A stretch of 64,000 nucleotides of DNA from Salinibacterium sp. PAMC 21357 (lineage in GTDB: Bacteria > Actinomycetota > Actinomycetes > Actinomycetales > Microbacteriaceae), in contig NZ_AHWA01000004.1 of assembly GCF_000247645.1 (NCBI RefSeq), positions 806,001-870,000 of the forward strand, given 5' to 3'. The translations under genes were made by a program, and so were the position numbers. Each line of letters opens with the position of its first letter. Position 1 is the first letter of the stretch. Below, one piece after another: positions 52,975 through 62,147 of the stretch. The notes below the pieces were generated by a model that had not been told where the DNA came from, did not search any database, and worked only from the letters and a program-made list of their open reading frames with translations.

Positions 52975-53685
52975 ATGTCCACCGCAGCTACTCACCCCCG
53001 CACCCGCACCCTCGTCTTCGACTTCGACGGCACGGTCGCCCTCGGCAACGGGCCGATCATCGCCTACGCCCGGGCCATCGCCAGCGACCTCACGCCGAGA
53101 GCGTCCGAAAAGTTTCTGCGCGACGTCGATATTGCGCTCTTGCGGGAGCCCGGGCATTCATTCTCAGACGCCGCTGACGGTTACGAACTGGTGCGTCTCG
53201 TGTCAGAAACGCTGCCCCTTGCACCGGATGCTCACAACGCCGCCTACCTCGCGAGCCGCCAACTTCTTGCCACCGACTCAGCACCTGTCGCCGCGCCCGA
53301 GGGTCTTGCCGACTTTTTGAAGGCCGCCCGCGAGCACGCCACGATCATTCTCGCCACCAACGCCCCCGATATCCGCATCGCTGAAACTCTCGACACTCTC
53401 GGCATCAGCGAGTACTTCGACCACGTCTACACCGGGCTCGGCAAACCCGCTGGTCTTGAAGCAGTGCTCGATGAATGGATGCCCTCCGGCCCGCTGCTCA
53501 GCATCGGAGACATTTGGGCAAACGACCTAGAGCCCGCCTTTCGCCGCGGAGCTGCCACCGCCTTCCTGTCTGACATCCCTCATCCGCACGCCGACTTCAC
53601 GGCCGCGACCCTCGGCGAACTGTACGAGGCCTTCAACTCCTGGCTTCACGGAACCCACCGCGAAGAACAGGCCGTACGACCCTAA
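52975..53685 (+). CDS. HAD-superfamily phosphatase
   Basis: The 236-residue protein has all four HAD motifs: DFDGTVA (Asp 16, Asp 18), the Thr/Asn motif ILATNAPD, a Lys in GLGKPAG and the acidic SIGDIWANDLEP. A helical cap domain lies between motifs I and II. It should remove phosphate from a small molecule. It precedes the Phn-type importer genes on the same strand by 55 bases, so it may act on the imported phosphorylated compound. The ATG at 52975 is preferred over a TTG at 52966. Confidence 0.85.
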   Translation: MSTAATHPRTRTLVFDFDGTVALGNGPIIAYARAIASDLTPRASEKFLRDVDIALLREPGHSFSDAADGYELVRLVSETLPLAPDAHNAAYLASRQLLATDSAPVAAPEGLADFLKAAREHATIILATNAPDIRIAETLDTLGISEYFDHVYTGLGKPAGLEAVLDEWMPSGPLLSIGDIWANDLEPAFRRGAATAFLSDIPHPHADFTAATLGELYEAFNSWLHGTHREEQAVRP

Positions 53686-53740
53686 ACCGCACTACGGCAC
53701 CACCCGCACGACACCACCAGCTCATTGAAAGGAAAACCCC

Positions 53741-54730
53741 GTGATTACCCTCAGCAAAAATTCTCGCCGCGCACTCGTTGTCGGCGTTGCACTCACCGCG
53801 ACCGCTCTCACACTTTCCGCTTGCAGTACGAGTGCCGCGTCCAGCGAAGGCACCGAAAGCTCCGACCCGACGTCGCTCGTTCTCGCCTTGGTTCCCTCGC
53901 AAGACCAGGGAGAACTTGTTACCACCGCAGCGCCGCTCACCGACTACCTGACCGAGGCTCTCGGCATGGAGGTCACGGGTGTTGTGTCGAAGGACTACCA
54001 GGCCGCGGTTGAAGCAATGGGTGCCGACCAGGCGCAGATTGGCTTCTTGCCGTCGCTGCAGTTGTGGCAAGCCAACGACATGTACGACGCGAGTGTTGTG
54101 TTGCAAACCGAGCGCAATGGCAACATCACCTACCCCGCTCAGTTGATGACGAACAATCCCGACAAGTACTGCGACGACGAGCCCGTTGAGCGCGACGGCA
54201 AGCTGTTCTGCAACGGTGCTGACGCACTCGCCGGCCCTGCTGGCCTCGACAGCATCAACAAGATTGACAAGGGAACCAGCGTTGCTGTTCTCGGCCCAGG
54301 CTCACCCGCTGGCTACATCTACCCGATCCTCGCTCTGCAAGAAGCGGGAATCGACACCGATAACGACATCAACCAGGTTCCGGTTACGGCAAACGATGCC
54401 AGCGTGCTCGCTGTCTACAACGGTGATGCCGAAGTTGGTTTCAGCTTCTGGGATGCCCGCGACATCGTCATGAAGGATGTTCCGGATGTCGGCCAAAAGG
54501 TTGTTGTCTTTGCACTGAGCGAAGAGATCCCCAACGATGGTGTCGCTCTCACGAGCAGTCTGTCTCCTGAGCTTCAGCAGAAGATCACGGATGCGCTCGC
54601 GGATTACTCGAACACCGAAGAGGGTTCCGAAATTCTGCAGTCGATCTACTCGATCACTAAGCTCGCCCCCGCAAATCCCGACTCGCTCGGTGTTGTCGCC
54701 CGGGCCGCCGAGAAGCTTGGTCTTCAGTAA
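53741..54730 (+). CDS. PhnD-like phosphonate/phosphate-ester binding lipoprotein
   Basis: The 329-residue protein has a signal with lipobox LSAC (Cys 28) and the PhnD pattern: LALVPSQDQGELVTTAAPLT, YQAAVEAMGADQAQIGFLPS, GSPAGYIYPILALQEAGI and NDGVALTSSLSPELQQKITDAL. These proteins bind phosphonates, phosphite or phosphate esters outside the cell. AAAGGA lies at good distance before the GTG start. The importer ATPase gene begins right after its stop. The true ligand is not readable from sequence. Confidence 0.88.
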   Translation: MITLSKNSRRALVVGVALTATALTLSACSTSAASSEGTESSDPTSLVLALVPSQDQGELVTTAAPLTDYLTEALGMEVTGVVSKDYQAAVEAMGADQAQIGFLPSLQLWQANDMYDASVVLQTERNGNITYPAQLMTNNPDKYCDDEPVERDGKLFCNGADALAGPAGLDSINKIDKGTSVAVLGPGSPAGYIYPILALQEAGIDTDNDINQVPVTANDASVLAVYNGDAEVGFSFWDARDIVMKDVPDVGQKVVVFALSEEIPNDGVALTSSLSPELQQKITDALADYSNTEEGSEILQSIYSITKLAPANPDSLGVVARAAEKLGLQ

Positions 54731-55555
54731 TTGAGCATTCCCGCACCCAGCGCAGCGGCCGGAGCCACCACTCCGGCCGCTGCGTCGTGGGCAATCAGCA
54801 TGCGCGATCTGACCGTGCGCTACGGCAACGGTGTGACCGCGCTCAAGAATGTCTCCCTCGATATCGCAGCCGGCGAGATGGTCTCCGTCGTTGGGCTGTC
54901 TGGTTCCGGCAAGTCGAGCCTGATTCGCACCATCAACGGGTTGGTTCCGGTGACGTCTGGCTCGCTCACGGTCGGCAATCGCGACCTCGCGACGACTCGT
55001 GGCCGCGACTTGCGCGCTCTGCGCGGCGGCATTGGCATGATCTTCCAGAGCTTCAACCTGGCTGGGCGCGCGAGCGTTCTCGACAACGTGCTCGTCGGGC
55101 GCCTCGCTCACACTCCGACCTGGCGTACCCTGCTCGGCCTGCACCGCCCCGCCGAGAAGCAGCTCGCGTTCGAAGCGCTCGAGAGCGTGGGTATTTTGGG
55201 CAAGTGTTGGGATCGCGCCTCCAGCCTCTCGGGTGGCCAGCAGCAACGCGTGGCCATCGCTCGGGCGCTCACGCAACAGCCGCAACTGATGCTCGCCGAC
55301 GAGCCGGTCGCGAGCCTCGACCCGCCGACGGCCCACGCCGTGATGAACGACCTGCGCCGTATCAACCGCACCCTCGGCATCACCGTCATCACGAACGTGC
55401 ACCTGATGGATCTTGCCCGCACTTATACGACGCGGATGATCGGCCTCCGCGCTGGCGAGGTTGTCTACGACGGCCCCGCGGCGAGCGCCACCGATGCCGA
55501 CTTTGAGGCCATCTACGGGCGCAGCATTGCGCCGGAGGATGTGCTAGGCGAATGA
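54731..55555 (+). CDS. PhnC-like ABC ATPase
   Basis: The 274-residue protein has Walker [11 protein letters not shown]-loop [10 protein letters not shown], signature LSGGQQQR and Walker [14 protein letters not shown], with the PhnC-type loop [11 protein letters not shown]. It energises the PhnD-type importer. The TTG start lies immediately after the PhnD stop. Its end overlaps the first permease gene by four bases. There is a roughly 20-residue Ala/Pro-rich N-terminal extension. Confidence 0.9.
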   Translation: MSIPAPSAAAGATTPAAASWAISMRDLTVRYGNGVTALKNVSLDIAAGEMVSVVGLSGSGKSSLIRTINGLVPVTSGSLTVGNRDLATTRGRDLRALRGGIGMIFQSFNLAGRASVLDNVLVGRLAHTPTWRTLLGLHRPAEKQLAFEALESVGILGKCWDRASSLSGGQQQRVAIARALTQQPQLMLADEPVASLDPPTAHAVMNDLRRINRTLGITVITNVHLMDLARTYTTRMIGLRAGEVVYDGPAASATDADFEAIYGRSIAPEDVLGE

Positions 55556-56400
55556 CAACCGCAGCACCCTCTCCCGGTCCCGCCGGGACATCCGCCCCCG
55601 CAACAGCGCTCACGCTGATCATTCCACCGCGCCCGCGGGGCCGCTGGAAGCCGTGGGTTGCCGTGGCCGTGGTGCTCGTGATCACGCTGATTACCTTCAG
55701 CCCCCAGTGGGGCATCGCGTTCTCGTTTGAGGCGATTGCCCGCAATTGGCAAAATGGTGCCGGCAAGATCGCGCTACTCTTGGTGCCCGATTGGTCGTTC
55801 TTTCCCCGCACCATTCCACCGCTGATCGAGACACTGCAGATGGCCGTGATCGCTACCGCAATGGGCGCCATTATTTCGCTGCCGTTGAGTTTGTGGGCAG
55901 CCCGACTCACGAACCCGCACCCGGTGCTGCGTGGAGTCGTGCGCACAGTGTTGAACATTGTGCGGGCAGTGCCGGAGCTTCTCTACGCTGCGATTCTGGT
56001 CGCGATGGTCGGGGTGGGTGCCCTGCCGGGCATCATCGCCCTCGTGCTCTTCAACGTCGGCATCATCGTGAAGCTCGTGTCGGAAGCAATCGAAAGCAAC
56101 GATGCAGGCCCGCTCGAAGCCGCTCGCGCTGCTGGTGGAACCGGCGCTCAAGTCAACCGCGCCGCTGCCCTGCCCGACGTCTGGCCGGCGTTTGCGAACC
56201 AGAGCCTCTACGTTCTCGAACTCAATGTGCGAGCCTCCACCGTGCTCGGCCTCGTCGGCGCCGGTGGGCTTGGCCTGCTGATCGACGCCGTGCGCACCTT
56301 CTACCGCTACGACCAGCTATCCCTCATCATTCTGGAGATTCTGGTGGTGGTCGTCGTCATAGACGTGATCTCGTCAACGATTCGAAAGAGGCTCGTATGA
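55552..56400 (+). CDS. PhnE-like permease 1
   Basis: The 282-residue protein has an N-terminal membrane segment near residues 35-55, a periplasmic stretch, and five further segments. The coupling loop [20 protein letters not shown] and the C-terminal [16 protein letters not shown] are typical of PhnE. Together with the next gene it forms a heterodimeric channel; two PhnE genes in series are common in Gram-positive phosphonate importers. The ATG overlaps the ATPase stop. Confidence 0.9.
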   Translation: MTTAAPSPGPAGTSAPATALTLIIPPRPRGRWKPWVAVAVVLVITLITFSPQWGIAFSFEAIARNWQNGAGKIALLLVPDWSFFPRTIPPLIETLQMAVIATAMGAIISLPLSLWAARLTNPHPVLRGVVRTVLNIVRAVPELLYAAILVAMVGVGALPGIIALVLFNVGIIVKLVSEAIESNDAGPLEAARAAGGTGAQVNRAAALPDVWPAFANQSLYVLELNVRASTVLGLVGAGGLGLLIDAVRTFYRYDQLSLIILEILVVVVVIDVISSTIRKRLV

Positions 56401-57194
56401 CGCTCCTTGCTCCCCCGCGGCCGCGCCGCACCCTGCGGAACGCTCTCTGGCTGGCGACCACCACGGTCGTGATCGCCGCCTTCTGGTCTGTCGACATTCA
56501 GTGGGCTCGCATTCTCGATCTTCCCGCCGAGATCGCCCGCTACACCTGGTTGATGTTTTCCAGCCCCGACTGGTCGAAGCTGCCCGAAGCACTGCTGCAA
56601 ACGTGGCGCTCGGTAGCGATGGCGTGGGTCGGCACCGTGATTGCGATCATCTTGGCAACCCCGTTGAGTTTCGTGGCCGCCCGCGACTTCGGACCCGCCC
56701 CGGTTCGTGCTGTGCTGCGCGTCGGGTTCGCCCTCATTCGTGCGGTGCCCGAAATCATCATCGCGATCGTGATCCTCTCGGTCACGGGGCTCACTCCCCT
56801 CACCGGGGCCATCGCGCTCGGCATCAACGGCATCGGCACCCTCGGCAAGTGGGGCTACGAGTCCATCGAGGGCGTTCCCCGTGGCCCGATTGAGTCAACG
56901 CGCGCGGCGGGTGGCTCCTGGTCTCAAGTTGTGCGCTGGGGAGTGTGGCCCTCGGCCAGCCCCGAGTTCATGTCGTTCTGGCTGTACCGCTTCGAGATCA
57001 ATGTTCGCTCGTCGGCCGTGCTCGGTTTGATCGGCGTTGGCGGCATTGGTGACATGCTTACCTCCTACACTCAGTACCGAGAATGGTCGACTGTCGGGAT
57101 GCTGCTGATTGTCGTCGTGATTGTCACGATGGCCATCGATGCTATTTCTGGTCGCATCCGCCGCCGCATCACCGAAGGAGCACGCCTGGCATGA
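56397..57194 (+). CDS. PhnE-like permease 2
   Basis: The 265-residue protein has the same plan as permease 1: a first membrane segment near residues 15-32, then TPLSFVAARDFGP, five segments, the coupling loop ESIEGVPRGPIESTRAAGGS and VRSSAVLGLIGVGGIGDML. It starts in the stop codon of permease 1 (ATGA) and ends overlapping the RpiR gene, so the five genes form one tight operon. Confidence 0.9.
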   Translation: MTLLAPPRPRRTLRNALWLATTTVVIAAFWSVDIQWARILDLPAEIARYTWLMFSSPDWSKLPEALLQTWRSVAMAWVGTVIAIILATPLSFVAARDFGPAPVRAVLRVGFALIRAVPEIIIAIVILSVTGLTPLTGAIALGINGIGTLGKWGYESIEGVPRGPIESTRAAGGSWSQVVRWGVWPSASPEFMSFWLYRFEINVRSSAVLGLIGVGGIGDMLTSYTQYREWSTVGMLLIVVVIVTMAIDAISGRIRRRITEGARLA

Positions 57195-58051
57195 GTTGGA
57201 CCGGAAACTCCGACGCCTCCCCCACCGCGCGTATCGCGACGGTGCGCAACGCGCTCGTTCCCAGTGAAGATAAGTTCATTCAGTTGTTGCTCGATGATCC
57301 AGCAGCCGCGGTAGAAAACACGGCTCAAGAAATCGCGGACCGGGCTGGTGTTGCTCGGTCCACCGTCATCCGCGCCTGCCAGCGTCTTGGCTACCGGGGT
57401 TACCCGCAGTTGCGGGTTGCCCTCACTCGCGAGCTTGCCCAGACCGAAGCTCGCGAGGTCACTTACGAGAAGGGTGCGCTTGGCCGCATCCGCGCCGAAG
57501 TGGATGCCCTCGCCGCCGCCCTTCCCCACATCACAGCCGCGCTCGATAGTGACGGCGTCGATGACGCGGTGACTCGCATCGCCACCGCTCGCCGCCTGCT
57601 CGTGATCGCTAACGGACTCTCCTCTGCCCAAGCCAGTGATCTCGCCATGCGTCTCACCGCTATTGGCCGGCCGTCAGAGTATGTGGCGGACGCCATCGGC
57701 CAGCAGATTGCCGCCCGCGGCCTTGCTCCCGACGATGCCTGTGTGGTGATCAGTGGCAGTGGCGCTAACGAGTCGACGCTGCGTTCCGCTCGCGCTGTTC
57801 GTGCCTCGGGAGCCCACCTCATTGCGGTGACCTCGTTTGCGCAGTCGCCGCTAGTGGAACTCGCCGACAACGCGCTCGTGATTGCGCCAGCGACGGGATC
57901 GTTCCGCCACGAACTGGAACACACCTCGCGGGTGTCGCACACGATTCTGCTGGAGTCGCTCGTGGGGCTCGTCGCCTCAGAATTGGGCGAGACTGCCGAT
58001 CAGACACGGGCGCTCGTGCTTGATGTGCTGAGCGACAACCTCAGCGAATAG
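57191..58051 (+). CDS. MurR/RpiR-family regulator with SIS domain
   Basis: The 286-residue protein has the RpiR helix-turn-helix (TAQEIADRAGVARSTVIRACQRLG, read across two helices, about residues 40-65) and a C-terminal SIS domain that binds phosphosugars (RRLLVIANGLSSAQASDLAMRL, ACVVISGSGANESTL). Its presence in the operon suggests that the importer's substrate, or its product, is a phosphosugar-like compound. The ATG at 57191 overlaps the permease stop; an open-frame start at 57083 would lie inside the permease gene. Confidence 0.87.
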   Translation: MSWTGNSDASPTARIATVRNALVPSEDKFIQLLLDDPAAAVENTAQEIADRAGVARSTVIRACQRLGYRGYPQLRVALTRELAQTEAREVTYEKGALGRIRAEVDALAAALPHITAALDSDGVDDAVTRIATARRLLVIANGLSSAQASDLAMRLTAIGRPSEYVADAIGQQIAARGLAPDDACVVISGSGANESTLRSARAVRASGAHLIAVTSFAQSPLVELADNALVIAPATGSFRHELEHTSRVSHTILLESLVGLVASELGETADQTRALVLDVLSDNLSE

Positions 58052-58065
58052 CGTCGGAGCGCCGG

Positions 58066-58410
58066 TTAGTTACCAGCGTCTGGCTCGCTGCCGGAGGCCA
58101 GCTGTTCGTGGTGGTGAATAACCTCAGCGACGACAAAGTTGAACCACTTCTCAGCAAAAGCCGGGTCGAGGTGTGACTCTTCAGCGAGCAGCTTGAGGCG
58201 TGCGATCTGGTCGCGTTCACGATTCGGGTCTGACGCGGGAAGACCCTTGGTGGCTTTCAGCCGGCCGACCTGCTGCGTGTATTTGAAGCGCTCGGCGAGC
58301 ATGTGGACGAGGGCGGCATCAATGTTGTCGATGCTGCGGCGGGCACCCAAAAGTTGCTCGCGCACTTCGGGGTCGACGTTGTCATTGTGGGCCTGATCTG
58401 CTGCTGCCAT
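58066..58410 (-). CDS. Chorismate mutase (short AroQ type)
   Basis: The 114-residue protein matches the actinobacterial AroQ-type chorismate mutase: LLGARRSIDNIDAALVHMLAERF (as a long first helix), KYTQQVGRLKATKGLP with the active-site Arg/Lys, and a final helix EKWFNFVVAEVIHHHE. It turns chorismate to prephenate for phenylalanine and tyrosine synthesis. The ATG at 58410 is preferred to a longer frame from 58512; it has a -10-like TACAGT six bases upstream. Confidence 0.88.
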   Translation of the reverse strand: MAAADQAHNDNVDPEVREQLLGARRSIDNIDAALVHMLAERFKYTQQVGRLKATKGLPASDPNRERDQIARLKLLAEESHLDPAFAEKWFNFVVAEVIHHHEQLASGSEPDAGN

Positions 58411-58422
58411 ACATCGACTGTA
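58411..58422 (-). promoter_or_regulatory. -10 element of a probable leaderless promoter
   Basis: On the minus strand TACAGT (58422-58417) is six bases before the ATG at 58410, with no Shine-Dalgarno sequence. Confidence 0.4.
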
Positions 58423-58492
58423 GAGCGTGTGGAGGCTGCGCGTTTGCCACATGAAGCTCCGACTGCCGGGTGAAGGTGGAAGACTGGAACGC

Positions 58493-60127
58493 ATGAACGA
58501 TCGCGCAGGCACGACAGCTCAGGCATCCGACCTCATTGATGTGAACGAACTCGTAACGGCGTATTACGCGCTGGTTCCGGATGTTTCGATCGCTGAGCAG
58601 CGCGTTGTGTTCGGCACGAGCGGCCATCGTGGCTCCTCGCTCGATACTGCCTTCAACGAAGTGCACATCGCTGCCGTCACGCAGGCGATCGTGGAATATC
58701 GGGTGTCGCAGGGCATCACCGGGCCGCTGTTTATCGGTCGAGACACTCATGCGCTGTCTCAGCCAGCTGAGACCACCGCCCTTGAGGTGCTTGCCGCCAA
58801 TGGGGTGCACGCGCTGAAGGATGAGTTCGATGACTACGTTCCCACCCCGGCGCTGAGTCACGCCATCATCGCCTATAACGCTGCTGGCCATGATGACCTG
58901 GCCGACGGCATCATCATCACCCCCAGCCACAATCCGCCCCGCGATGGCGGCTTCAAGTACAACCCGCCGCACGGCGGTCCGGCCGATAGCGACGCCACCG
59001 GGTGGATCGCCGACCGAGCAAACGCGATCATCGCCGACAGCAGCCACGATGTGAAATGGGGCACTACTGTCGGCGCCGAGTACACGCCTGTGGGCCGCTA
59101 TGACTTCCGCGGACACTACGTTGACGACCTCAAGAACATCATCGACATGGATGCGATTCGCACGGCAGGGATCCGCATTGGCGCCGACCCTCTTGGTGGT
59201 GCGAGCGTTAACTACTGGAAGCTGATCGCCGAAAAGTACGCTCTTGATCTGACCGTGGTGAATCCTCTCGTTGATCCGACGTGGTCGTTCATGACCCTGG
59301 ATTGGGACGGCAAGATTCGCATGGACCCGTCGTCGAAATCCGCGATGGCTTCGGTCGTTGCTCGTCGCGACGAGTTCGACATCCTCACCGGCAACGACGC
59401 CGACGCTGATCGCCACGGCATTGTCACCCCCGACGGTGGCCTCATGAATCCCAACCACTACTTGGCTGTCGCGATCCAGTACCTCTACACGCACCGCGAG
59501 GGGTGGAACCCGGATGCCGCTATCGGCAAGACGCTCGTCTCCAGTTCGATGATCGACCGGGTTGCTGTCGCGCTGGGCCGCGACCTGTGGGAGGTGCCGG
59601 TTGGCTTCAAGTGGTTCGTTCCCGGCCTCGTTGATGGCTCAGTCGCGTTCGGTGGCGAGGAAAGTGCTGGAGCAAGTTTTCTGCGCAAGGACGGCTCGAC
59701 CTGGACGACCGACAAAGACGGCATCCTGCTCGCGCTTCTCGCAAGTGAGATTCTGGCGGTCACCGGCAAAACCCCATCCGTTCTCTACGCCGAGCTGGTC
59801 GAAGAGTTCGGCGACCCCGCCTATGAACGAGTGGATGCCGTAGCCACGAAGGAGCAGAAAGCGAAGCTGGGCAAGCTGAGCGGTGCTGCAATCGCGGCGA
59901 CCGAACTCGCGGGTGACCCGATCACGGCAAAGCTCTCGGAGGCACCGGGCAACGGCGCATCGATCGGCGGCGTGAAGGTGACGACTGAGTTTGCGTGGTT
60001 CGCTGCACGCCCGAGTGGCACCGAAGATGTGTACAAAATCTACGGCGAATCGTTCAAGGGCGCTGAGCACCTGCGTCAGGTGCAGGCTGAAGCGAAACTA
60101 ATCGTGGATGCGGCGCTGAACGGCTAA
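58493..60127 (+). CDS. pgm: Phosphoglucomutase (alpha-D-glucose type)
   Basis: The 544-residue protein has the phosphoserine loop TPSHNPPRDGGFKYNP with the catalytic Ser, the metal-binding DADADRHG-type loop (seen as GNDADADRHG), the sugar-binding GGEESAGAS, and the phosphate-binding RPSGTEDVYKIYGES at the end. It interconverts glucose-1-phosphate and glucose-6-phosphate, feeding glycogen, trehalose and nucleotide-sugar synthesis. The ATG at 58493 is chosen as the usual family start; the frame is open to 58427. It is a single gene divergent from chorismate mutase. Confidence 0.93.
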   Translation: MNDRAGTTAQASDLIDVNELVTAYYALVPDVSIAEQRVVFGTSGHRGSSLDTAFNEVHIAAVTQAIVEYRVSQGITGPLFIGRDTHALSQPAETTALEVLAANGVHALKDEFDDYVPTPALSHAIIAYNAAGHDDLADGIIITPSHNPPRDGGFKYNPPHGGPADSDATGWIADRANAIIADSSHDVKWGTTVGAEYTPVGRYDFRGHYVDDLKNIIDMDAIRTAGIRIGADPLGGASVNYWKLIAEKYALDLTVVNPLVDPTWSFMTLDWDGKIRMDPSSKSAMASVVARRDEFDILTGNDADADRHGIVTPDGGLMNPNHYLAVAIQYLYTHREGWNPDAAIGKTLVSSSMIDRVAVALGRDLWEVPVGFKWFVPGLVDGSVAFGGEESAGASFLRKDGSTWTTDKDGILLALLASEILAVTGKTPSVLYAELVEEFGDPAYERVDAVATKEQKAKLGKLSGAAIAATELAGDPITAKLSEAPGNGASIGGVKVTTEFAWFAARPSGTEDVYKIYGESFKGAEHLRQVQAEAKLIVDAALNG

Positions 60128-60136
60128 CGCTCGCAG

Positions 60137-60176
60137 GCACGACGGCACGACGGCCCGGCAGCCCGGCAGCCCGGCA
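60137..60176. repeat. Eight-base tandem repeat between convergent genes
   Basis: Two copies of GCACGACG are followed by three of GCCCGGCA. The array fills most of the gap between the pgm and amidase-domain genes. It forms no strong hairpin and is probably a slippage product. Confidence 0.5.
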
Positions 60177-60205
60177 GCCGAGCTATCGTGTGGCGACCGC
60201 GCTGG

Positions 60206-61108
60206 TTACGGGATGCTCCAGAAGTGCCCGGTTGCTCCCGGGTGATCCACGGTGATGGTTTCGTCGAGGTCGCGGTAGTTGGTGTCGAGGTTGTGGCCGA
60301 CCATTTTAACGGTGGTTACGCCGTCGACGGTCGAGACTGACGACACCACTTGGATGTGGTCGAGGTAGTCGTTGTCGTTCCAGTCGAAGACGACAAGGTC
60401 GCCGACTTTGGCTTGATCGCGCTGGTCGAAACTCAACTGGGTTGCTCCGAGTTCGGGGTTCGAGAGCAGCCAGTTCTCCATGGTGGGCACGTAACCCCAC
60501 GCGCCGCTCCAGTCTGCAGCAGCGTCGTAGTTGAACCAGTCGGAGGTCATCGTCCACCCGCGCATGAGCAGCGATTGGCTGGCGAAGTTGGCGCAGTCGC
60601 CACCGACCGGGTTGAGGTTGCCGTATTCGGCGATGTTGTAGTCCTGCCAGTGCGCGAGCAGGTATTGCATCTGGCTGTCTACGGGGGTGGATGCCGCATA
60701 GGTGTATTCGAGCGGTGTCACAGCGGGCACAACCTCGACATCCGCCATCACTTCAACGGCCACTGTTGAGGGCTGAAAATCTAGGGCTGAGGGCACAGTG
60801 GCGGTCAGGGTTTCGCTGTCAGTAACTACAACGTTGGTGGCGGGGATGCCTCCGAAGGTGACCGCGGTTACGTCATCGAGGGCCGCACCCTTGATCTCGA
60901 TGGATTCGCCGCCGACGAGCGTGCCCGTCACGGCACTGACAGCCTGAACCTCGGGGGTTACCGGCTCGACTTCTGCAACACTCTCGTCGATCGTCGCTGC
61001 GGGTTCTGTCACCGGGGCGGCCACGATCACAAAGGCGGTAATGGCCGCGACGACGCCGAGGGCGGCCGCACCAACGCCGATCCGGCGGATGAGGAATGGA
61101 GAAAGCAT
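60206..61108 (-). CDS. Exported TIG-domain protein with a C-terminal amidase (cysteine hydrolase) domain
   Basis: The 300-residue protein has a positive N-terminus and a hydrophobic segment (about residues 9-31), so it is exported or anchored. Residues 52-130 read as an IPT/TIG beta domain (GGESIEIKGAALDDVTAVTF ... ATVPSALDF). Residues 140-298 are an amidase_6-type domain with GGDCANFASQ (Cys 172) and the His in YLDHIQVV (His 251). Such enzymes are thought to cut amide bonds in peptidoglycan or peptides outside the cell. The operon seems single; no neighbour suggests the target. Confidence 0.82.
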   Translation of the reverse strand: MLSPFLIRRIGVGAAALGVVAAITAFVIVAAPVTEPAATIDESVAEVEPVTPEVQAVSAVTGTLVGGESIEIKGAALDDVTAVTFGGIPATNVVVTDSETLTATVPSALDFQPSTVAVEVMADVEVVPAVTPLEYTYAASTPVDSQMQYLLAHWQDYNIAEYGNLNPVGGDCANFASQSLLMRGWTMTSDWFNYDAAADWSGAWGYVPTMENWLLSNPELGATQLSFDQRDQAKVGDLVVFDWNDNDYLDHIQVVSSVSTVDGVTTVKMVGHNLDTNYRDLDETITVDHPGATGHFWSIP

Positions 61109-61181
61109 TGTCTCAGTTTCTCAGATGACGCTGATTGATGGGTCAGAAACCAACACATCCGGTCTAATTCATAGGAATTGG

Positions 61182-62147
61182 TTACTTCAGCGCAGCGTGC
61201 GTTCGCGCCGCGCCCCGTGGCCACTTCAGTCGGCCCTGCGCCAAAAGCACCCCGATGATCACGAGCACTGCACCAACAGGCTCATGCCACGACATGGTCT
61301 CTTTGAGGATGACGAAGCCGAGGATGACCCCGATCACGGGCGTGATGTAGGTGACGGTTGAGGTGCGGGTTGGCCCCCACTCGGCGAGTACGCGGTAGTT
61401 CCAGACGTAGGCCATGCCGGTGCCGAGCACTCCAAGGGCGAGCAGGCTCGCGACGACCGGCAGTGTGAGGTTCACCGGGCCTACGGCGATGAGTGGCGTG
61501 AGCAGAATGTAGATGACGGCGGCGATACCGATGTTCATGGTGGCGGAGGTAACGCCGGCAATTTTGTAGGGCGCCACAAACTTGCGTTGGTAGCTCATCG
61601 CGGCGCCGTAACAGAGCGCTGCGCCGAGGCAGGCAAGTTGCCCGAGCAGGCTGCCGCTGATGTCGCCCGCCTGCCAAGGCGCGATGATGACCAGCACCCC
61701 GAAAATTCCGAGGGTGACTCCAGCAATCTGCGAGCGCGTCAGCTTTTCGACCCGGAATACGAGCGTCGCAAAGATGGCCGTCATGATGGGGGTTGTTGCG
61801 TTGTAGATGCTGGCAAGGCCCGAGCTCACATACTGTTCGGCCCACGCAAACAGCAGGTACGGGAACACGGCGAAGAGAAACGCGAGCACTGTGAAGTGCG
61901 CCCAGACGATGGGCTTGCGTGGCAGCTTGCGGCGACTGACCGTGAACACGATGACGAGCGCGATGGCGCCGAGCACCGCCCGACTCCAGGCGACCTGCCC
62001 AAAGCTCACTCCATCCAGCGCTATTTTGATGAAGAGAAAGCTTGAGCCCCACACGAGGCCGGCTGCGGCAAAGCGCAGCGTCGTACCGAGATTGGATGTC
62101 GAATCATGCTTCTCGACGCGACCAGCGTCAGCAACGGGGGCGCTCAC
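61182..62147 (-). CDS. DMT-superfamily (EamA) exporter
   Basis: The 321-residue protein has ten predicted membrane segments in two similar halves, with AAAGLVWGSSFLFIKIAL near the start and ALGVLGTGMAYVWNYRVL in the second half, as in EamA-type transporters that export amino acids or metabolites. Its GTG start overlaps the stop of the GNAT gene, so both are co-translated. The substrate is unknown; pairing with an acetyltransferase could mean export or detoxification of a modified metabolite. Confidence 0.88.
   Translation of the reverse strand: MSAPVADAGRVEKHDSTSNLGTTLRFAAAGLVWGSSFLFIKIALDGVSFGQVAWSRAVLGAIALVIVFTVSRRKLPRKPIVWAHFTVLAFLFAVFPYLLFAWAEQYVSSGLASIYNATTPIMTAIFATLVFRVEKLTRSQIAGVTLGIFGVLVIIAPWQAGDISGSLLGQLACLGAALCYGAAMSYQRKFVAPYKIAGVTSATMNIGIAAVIYILLTPLIAVGPVNLTLPVVASLLALGVLGTGMAYVWNYRVLAEWGPTRTSTVTYITPVIGVILGFVILKETMSWHEPVGAVLVIIGVLLAQGRLKWPRGAARTHAALK

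Noticed and set aside
55746-57194. A 482-codon frame across both PhnE genes
   Set aside because: The first 217 codons are an out-of-frame reading of permease 1, rich in Arg; only the part from the ATG at 56397 is a real gene.
53741-58051. Annotation as a confirmed phosphonate uptake operon
   Set aside because: No C-P lyase, phosphonatase or PhnF gene is present, and the regulator is of the phosphosugar-sensing type, so the substrate is left open.
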